Below, piece after piece: positions 16,996 to 20,958 of a DNA stretch of 20,958 nucleotides; the first letter of the stretch is position 1; every line of letters begins with the position of its first letter. A program made the translations under genes and the position numbers. The DNA is from Halobacteriales archaeon QS_9_68_42 (GTDB taxonomy: Archaea > Halobacteriota > Halobacteria > Halobacteriales > Haloarculaceae). The stretch spans positions 1 to 20,958 of the forward strand of contig PXSE01000144.1 in the NCBI GenBank assembly GCA_003022905.1. Direction: 5' to 3'. The notes under the pieces are model-generated. The model was given only the letters and a program-made list of their open reading frames with translations. It was not told the DNA's origin and ran no database searches.

Positions 16996-17100
16996 CGACG
17001 AAACTACGCCGTGGTCCCTTGCGTCGCACCGTAGGCTCCTGATCGACCGACAGCACGAACTCTGCTACTGGCTCGCCCGGCGTACACCTGCAACTCATCC

Positions 17101-17128
17101 GATAAAAAGGAGTCGAACCGGACCGGTT
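17101..17128 (-). terminator. Probable terminator of the binding-protein gene
   Basis: Read on the minus strand, the last base of the stop codon overlaps an inverted repeat aaccggtccggtt (complement of 17116-17128), followed by cctttttatc, a five-T run. A T-rich tract just after a stop is the usual archaeal termination signal. The rest of the 132-bp gap to livF shows nothing recognisable. Confidence 0.5.
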
Positions 17129-18471
17129 TAGCTGAGGTCGGCCTCGTTGACCTCGAGAGCGGGCATCTCGGCGGCTCGCGTCATCGGTTCGCCGACGGAC
17201 GCGAGGTTACCGGTGGTCGGTAGCAGGATGCCGAGTTCGACCGTCCGGCTCAGGTCGCTGCCGGGAATCTCGTCGGTCGAGGGGCCGGAGCCCTCAGGGT
17301 TATCACCCTCGAAGGACTGGGTGTCGACGGCCGTGGTCGACTCGCTGTCCTGGCCGTCGAACTCCCAGATGTCGTAGGCGGCGTTGGCGGGGTCGCCCGC
17401 CTCGTTGAAGTTGACGTCCGAGGAGGCACCTTGGTAGTTCACCGGGTTGCCGGCCGCGACTTCCTCGACCCCTTCGACGAAGTTCTCCGGGGTGACTTCC
17501 ATGCCATCTGGGTTGGCGACGTTGCGCATCTGGTCGCGGACGGCCGTGCCGTCGTTCTCGCCGGCGGCGACGTTCGCCAGGATGAGGACCGCTGCGGAGT
17601 CATACGACTGTGCTGTGAACACGCCGGGCGACTCACCGTACCGCTCCTCGAAGGCCGACGTGAACGCCTCCTGTGCCGGACCGCCCGCCGCGGGCGCGGT
17701 ACCGGTCACGTTGTCCATGTCGTTACCGATCTGCCCCGGCAATGCACCGTCACGCAAGCCGTCCGGGATCAGGATGTCCTCGCTCCCGTCGCTCGTCGAG
17801 TAGTAGTCCCGGAAGAGCTGCTGACCGTCCTCCGGGTAGCCGACGATGAACAGCCCGTCAGGGTTGCCGTTCAACGCCGTCTGGACGACGGACGAGTACG
17901 ACGAGGACCCCTGGGCATAGGCGTTCTGGCTGAGCACCTCGCCGCTGAAACTCTCGGCGAACTGGTCGTTGAGCTGCTGACCGTAATCGTTGTCGACGTA
18001 CAGCGTCGAGACCGACGAGGCTCCGAGCCGGTCGGACATGACGCTCGCGTCGACCTGCCCCTGGAGGATGTCCGAGGGAGCCGTCCGGAAGATGTAGTCG
18101 TCGTCCTCGAGGTTGGTCACCGAGATGGCGGTCGAGGACGGCGAGCAGCCGACCACCTCGCTCGGCGCGAGCGTCCCGTCCGAAACGGGGACGTTGACGC
18201 CCGAGGAGGCGGTCCCACATATCATGGGGACGCCCTGGCCGACGAGCCGTTCGGCCGCCTCCGATCCGGCGCTCGAACGGGTTTCGGTGTCCTCGACGCT
18301 CGTGCTAATCTCGAGGCCGCCGCTACCACCGCTGCCGTTGCCGTTGCCCTCGTCCGTCGCGGTGTCCTCACCGTTCCCGTTCCCGTTCCCGTTACATCCG
18401 GCAAGCCCAACGGAAATCCCCGTTATTCCTACGCCCTTCAATACGTCTCGCCGTTGCACATCGCGTGACAT
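17128..18471 (-). CDS. livJ: Branched-chain amino-acid-type ABC binding lipoprotein, apparently circularly permuted (LivJ-like)
   Basis: This 447-residue binding protein should deliver substrate to LivHMGF. The N-terminus has a twin-arginine signal (RR at 7-8) and lipobox GLAGC with lipid-anchored C26, then a Gly/Asn-rich tether to about 52. Type-I periplasmic-binding fold motifs follow: VEDTET (59-64), CGTASSGVNVP (85-95, ligand loop), GCSPSS (108-113), YIFRTAPSD (126-134), YVDNDYGQ (158-165), VGYPEDGQQLFRDYY (210-224) and VFTAQSYDSAAVL (284-296). The canonical first strand and helix, normally right after the tether, are missing there. They appear instead at 410-447, as TVELGILLPTTG then NLASVGEPMTRAAEM, ending EVNEADLS. 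That is circular permutation with a linker at about 387-408. The gene is convergent to the liv operon and has its own promoter. Confidence 0.9.
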   Translation of the reverse strand: MSRDVQRRDVLKGVGITGISVGLAGCNGNGNGNGEDTATDEGNGNGSGGSGGLEISTSVEDTETRSSAGSEAAERLVGQGVPMICGTASSGVNVPVSDGTLAPSEVVGCSPSSTAISVTNLEDDDYIFRTAPSDILQGQVDASVMSDRLGASSVSTLYVDNDYGQQLNDQFAESFSGEVLSQNAYAQGSSSYSSVVQTALNGNPDGLFIVGYPEDGQQLFRDYYSTSDGSEDILIPDGLRDGALPGQIGNDMDNVTGTAPAAGGPAQEAFTSAFEERYGESPGVFTAQSYDSAAVLILANVAAGENDGTAVRDQMRNVANPDGMEVTPENFVEGVEEVAAGNPVNYQGASSDVNFNEAGDPANAAYDIWEFDGQDSESTTAVDTQSFEGDNPEGSGPSTDEIPGSDLSRTVELGILLPTTGNLASVGEPMTRAAEMPALEVNEADLS

Positions 18472-18493
18472 ACCCAGTTGCAACAAGCGTTGG

Positions 18494-18501
18494 TATATAA
18501 A
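18494..18501 (-). promoter_or_regulatory. TATA box of the binding-protein gene
   Basis: On the minus strand tttatata lies 23-30 bp upstream of ATG 18471, ideal spacing for a leaderless archaeal transcript. A second AT-rich box (atttatac, complement of about 18530-18537) lies further upstream. This shows the binding protein is expressed independently of livHMGF. Confidence 0.6.
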
Positions 18502-18753
18502 GTTACGCCTGTGAGACGGTCCCACGGTATAAATGTATCCGGGTTTGTCCGGGCGCCGTATTTGATTACGCGAGAGCTGGCCGGTCAGCCGGCGTCGGGC
18601 GGAACCTCGAACGGGGCTTGACCGCTCGCGCAGCGAGGCCGACTGACCGGAGGAAGGGAGGCCTCGTGAAGAAGCGAGTGGGAGGAGCGACAACACGGGA
18701 GCACAGCGAGGCCGAGCGAGCACAGCGATAGAGGCCCCGGGAGGAAGCGGCGT
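18502..18753. other. Non-coding spacer with agcgag-type low complexity
   Basis: Between the binding-protein promoter and the broken end of arfA lies about 250 bp without a credible gene. It is dominated by agcgag/gcgagg and ggagga-like repeats (about 18620-18740). It replaces the expected second half of arfA. Although free of stops in the frame joining arfA and livJ, its translation is Arg/Ser-rich junk. Confidence 0.5.
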
Positions 18754-19125
18754 CCCCGTGAGAATCTCCGTGCGGGCGTGGTCCTGTGCGCTGCCGGCGT
18801 TCTGTAGCTGGCTTGTCGCGACCCCGAGCGCCGCCGCCGGCGAGGAATCGACCGCGACGGACAGGCTGACCGTCACCGGGTACCGGTTGGCGACCGACTC
18901 CTGGATAACCGCGTGGGCGGCCTCGTCGAGGCCGTCGGTCACCGCGACCACGTTGTTGAACCGCGTGAAGAAGACGTACCCTTCCCGGTTGCCGAACAGT
19001 TGCGAGAGGTCCGCGTACAGCCGCGACTGCAGAGTCTGGAGGTCGACCTCCCGGCGCGGCTCGGGCGTGACCGTCCAGGGTCCGTGGTTGTCGATTTGGA
19101 TGAGCGTCGACTGCGTGTTCGTCAC
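18754..19125 (-). pseudogene. arfA: GTP cyclohydrolase III (ArfA), N-terminal half only
   Basis: From GTG 19125 the frame gives about 124 residues closely matching archaeal GTP cyclohydrolase III, which opens GTP to the formylaminopyrimidine nucleotide that starts archaeal riboflavin and F420 synthesis. Clear motifs are TLIQIDNHGPWTVTPEPRRE, LQSRLYADLSQLFG, FFTRFNN and AGSAQDHARTEIL. Full enzymes are about 250-270 residues with two palm-like halves. Here similarity stops near TEILTG, and the second half with its GGDN metal motif is gone, replaced by low-complexity DNA. The metal-binding Asp of the first half (TRFDN) is Asn (N57). The GTG start matches homologues' (M)TNTQ-TLIQIDN; an in-frame ATG at 19188 would add 21 unlike residues. 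An intact copy elsewhere in the genome would be expected. Confidence 0.8.
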
Positions 19126-19186
19126 GCCCGGTCGTTGGTTCGGTCCGACATTTGCCTCGCCATCCGAGGCGAGCCGGCGACCGGTC

Positions 19187-19295
19187 ATACTGCCGGATGT
19201 AACTACTTGAATCGTAGTCCGGTCTCCCGTCGGGTTCGCCCGGATACGTGGACGACTGCTGATTCAGATATTCACGAATTTACGTCCGGCAGTAT
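19187..19295. repeat. 109-bp element with 16-bp terminal inverted repeats (MITE-like)
   Basis: atactgccggatgtaa (19187-19202) and ttacgtccggcagtat (19280-19295) are inverted copies with one mismatch. Partial similarity extends inward to about 26 bp (tgaat shared). A possible 3-bp direct repeat, tca, flanks the ends (19185-19187 and 19295-19297) if the outermost base is counted as target. The interior has no coding potential. The right end touches the stop codon of the DUF5785 gene. A regulatory inverted repeat is an alternative. Confidence 0.5.
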
Positions 19296-19597
19296 CAGGC
19301 GTAGTTCTCGGGCTCTACTTCCCACATGCCGGCCGCGCGCATCGCCTGCCCGACGGCCCGGTGGAAGGCGACGATGTCCTCGAGCTCCTCGTCGTCGACG
19401 TGCTCGAAGACCTCCGCGACGCTCACCACCTCCTCGTGGTTCAGCCGGATCGGCTCGTCGCCGTGGTCGGCGAGGAATTCCTCCGTCGAAAGCGGGAAGT
19501 CCCCGTCCTCGTCGAGCTTCTTGGCGAGTATCGCCTGTCCGTACTTCCGCATCCCCTCGGAGCCCTCCTCGCCGTCGGGGTCGTGTGGCCAGCTCAC
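19295..19597 (-). CDS. DUF5785 family haloarchaeal protein
   Basis: This 100-residue acidic protein belongs to a family I recognise only from haloarchaea. It has the typical start SWPHDPDGEEGSEGMRKYG, a middle DFPLSTEEFLADHGDEPIRL and an end AFHRAVGQAMRAAGMWEVEP. No function is established. The GTG at 19597 is chosen because homologues start with M-D/S-WPHDPDG; an in-frame ATG at 19663 would add 22 residues unlike the family. The TGA at 19295-19297 overlaps the end of the inverted-repeat element. It is divergent from the HTH regulator, with 135 bp between starts. Confidence 0.82.
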   Translation of the reverse strand: MSWPHDPDGEEGSEGMRKYGQAILAKKLDEDGDFPLSTEEFLADHGDEPIRLNHEEVVSVAEVFEHVDDEELEDIVAFHRAVGQAMRAAGMWEVEPENYA

Positions 19598-19732
19598 GTT
19601 CCCGGGTGGGTGACCCACCGGCAAAGCGTTTCCGCTCCCGGCCGCCCTGTGAAACGGTGACAACGTTTGGAAGGTTTTGTCAGAAACTTAAATTCCCGTC
19701 CAGACCCGGCATACGGTAGGACAGCAAATACC

Positions 19733-20383
19733 ATGAAATACCTGAAACTCAGCCTTTCACCGACGGACCGGGCCGTCCATCCCATCGACCGGTTCCTCGC
19801 GGGGCACGACGCCATCTCGCGAGAAGCACTGTTACACGTCGACGCTCGGGGCGACGGCACGACCGTCCTGCTGTACCGGGTGACCGGCGACGGCGAGGCG
19901 TTCGACGACGCCCTCGGCGAACAGCCGGAGGTGTTCGACCACGACGTGGTCGACCTCGCCGGCAGCGGCTACCACGCGTTCGTACAGGCGGAGTCCACCG
20001 AGTCAGGGGGCTTTCTGCTCGACATCGCCTATGACCACACGCTCATCGTGGACACGCCGCTGGAGTTCGCCGACGACGGGCTGCGAGCAACGCTCGTCGG
20101 CACCCACGAGAACCTCCGGGCGGCGCTCGGCGCCGTCCCGGACGGCCTCGAGTTTTCCGTCGACGACGCCGGCACCTACATTCCCGGCAGCGAGGACCTG
20201 CTGTCGCCGCTGACGGACCGCCAGCTCGAGGTGTTCGAAACCGCCGTCCAGGAGGGCTACTACGACGTCCCCCGCCAAGCGACCCACAAGGACATCGCCG
20301 AGAACCTCGGCTGTGCCCCCTCGACGGTCGACGAGCACCTCCGGAAGGCAGAGTCGCGCGTCGTCACCGGCCTCATTCAGTAA
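19733..20383 (+). CDS. HTH_10 (bacterio-opsin activator-type) transcription regulator
   Basis: This 216-residue protein has the C-terminal helix-turn-helix of the bacterio-opsin activator family: LTDRQLEVFETAVQEGYYDV (160-179), then ATHKDIAENLGCAPSTVDEHLRKAE (183-207). The N-terminal 150 residues form a putative sensing domain of mixed strands and helices without PAS or GAF signatures I can identify. Such proteins are common one-component regulators in haloarchaea; the target genes are unknown. The ATG at 19733 follows aaatacc and starts MKYLKLSL, as relatives do. An in-frame ATG at 19667 would add 22 unlike residues. An AT-rich cttaaatt near 19688-19695 may be its TATA box. Confidence 0.85.
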   Translation: MKYLKLSLSPTDRAVHPIDRFLAGHDAISREALLHVDARGDGTTVLLYRVTGDGEAFDDALGEQPEVFDHDVVDLAGSGYHAFVQAESTESGGFLLDIAYDHTLIVDTPLEFADDGLRATLVGTHENLRAALGAVPDGLEFSVDDAGTYIPGSEDLLSPLTDRQLEVFETAVQEGYYDVPRQATHKDIAENLGCAPSTVDEHLRKAESRVVTGLIQ

Positions 20384-20497
20384 CCCTACGATCCCCGCGT
20401 GTTTTTCCCCGAGAGCCACGGTGCCGCCGGGTGCCGTCGCGTTCGACCGCCGGGCGGAGTAACTGTCCGAGAGAGGCCGCAGAAAGCGTCGGGCGGT

Positions 20498-20953
20498 TCA
20501 GATCTCGACGCCGCTGGGTATCAGGCTCCGGCTCCGGAGCAGTTCGCCCTCGTGGTCGTAGACCAGAAGCGTCGACTTGTCGTAGGTCGCCAGCCGCTCG
20601 CCCTCGGATTCGAGGACGATGCGGTACCGGTCCTCGGCGTCGGCGGTCTGGCCGAACTCGCGTGCGGCCTCGACCAGCGCGAACACGCCGTCGGCCTCGG
20701 CATTCAACTCGAGGACGTACTCGCCGGTGACCCGGTCCGCGAGCGCGAGCACCCCCATGGTGTCGCCGTCGTCGGTTGGCCCCTGGAGGCGGAACCCGAC
20801 ATCGACTTCCGTCCCGTCGAGCGCCGACTCGCCCTTCGTCATCCGTGTCTCCAGCTGCTCTGCCGGCCCCTCGTAGGCGACGGTGACGACGGGTCGCTGT
20901 GCCCCGTCGTCCCCGACGCCGTCCGCGCTCAGAGTGAAGTAGTCACGCCGCAT
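20498..20953 (-). CDS. DUF5793 family haloarchaeal protein
   Basis: This 151-residue acidic protein begins MRRDYFTL and ends LLRSRSLIPSGVEI, both hallmarks of a haloarchaeal family known as DUF5793. Internal motifs are VDVGFRLQGPTDD (50-62), GVLALADRVTGEYVLELN (67-84) and VEAAREFG (93-100). No transmembrane segment, signal peptide or catalytic motif is visible, and no function is known. It is convergent with the HTH_10 gene across a 114-bp spacer in which I see nothing else. The complete gene fits just inside the window. Confidence 0.85.
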   Translation of the reverse strand: MRRDYFTLSADGVGDDGAQRPVVTVAYEGPAEQLETRMTKGESALDGTEVDVGFRLQGPTDDGDTMGVLALADRVTGEYVLELNAEADGVFALVEAAREFGQTADAEDRYRIVLESEGERLATYDKSTLLVYDHEGELLRSRSLIPSGVEI

Positions 20954-20958
20954 CCCTT

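Noticed and set aside
17128..19188. One 686-residue protein fusing GTP cyclohydrolase III to the ABC binding protein
   Set aside because: The frame is open, but the link is low-complexity Arg/Ser-rich sequence. The binding protein has its own ATG, Tat signal, lipobox and a well-spaced TATA box, so the fusion is accidental.

Overview
The window looks like a chromosomal segment from a haloarchaeon (class Halobacteria). The GC content is high, the proteins are strongly acidic, and several start codons have a TATA-like box about 25-30 nt upstream, as in leaderless transcripts. Family content agrees: the three-part propionyl-CoA carboxylase with PccX, the haloarchaeal families DUF5785 and DUF5793, a bacterio-opsin-activator-type HTH protein, and archaeal GTP cyclohydrolase III. 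No genus can be named from this sequence alone.

Layout, left to right. (1) 1-345: 3' end of a Na+-dependent SNF-family transporter, followed head-on by a lone IS607-type serine recombinase that has lost its C-terminal tip and its tnpB partner. (2) 1065-2848: pccB and the small subunit pccX, then a Nudix hydrolase and, convergent to it, a PAS histidine kinase. (3) 5378-5706 and 7935-8485: two related non-coding IS200/IS605-type elements in the same orientation. They bracket pccA (biotin carboxylase plus biotin carrier) and a 50-residue zinc-binding protein. (4) 8540-10872: a frameshifted small membrane gene, a membrane histidine kinase with an internal deletion in its ATPase domain, a small haloarchaeal protein, and tRNA-Thr(TGT) with fragments of its own 3' end nearby. 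(5) 10884-12613 on the minus strand: pgk, translationally coupled to a GNAT acetyltransferase. (6) 12812-18471: a branched-chain amino-acid type ABC transporter, livH-livM-livG-livF, with its lipoprotein binding protein convergent on the other strand. (7) 18754-20953: a half-length, broken arfA (GTP cyclohydrolase III), a 109-bp inverted-repeat element, DUF5785, an HTH_10 regulator and DUF5793.

The most striking observation is the ABC binding protein (17128-18471). After its twin-arginine lipoprotein signal it starts at what should be the second beta strand of the type-I periplasmic-binding fold. The missing first strand and helix, the usual mature N-terminus, sit at its extreme C-terminus. 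This is the signature of a natural circular permutation within one uninterrupted reading frame. The window also carries much gene decay and mobile-element debris: arfA, the kinase ATPase deletion, the small membrane gene, the IS607 remnant and the MITE-like elements. Central-metabolism genes (pccA, pccB, pccX, pgk) look intact.
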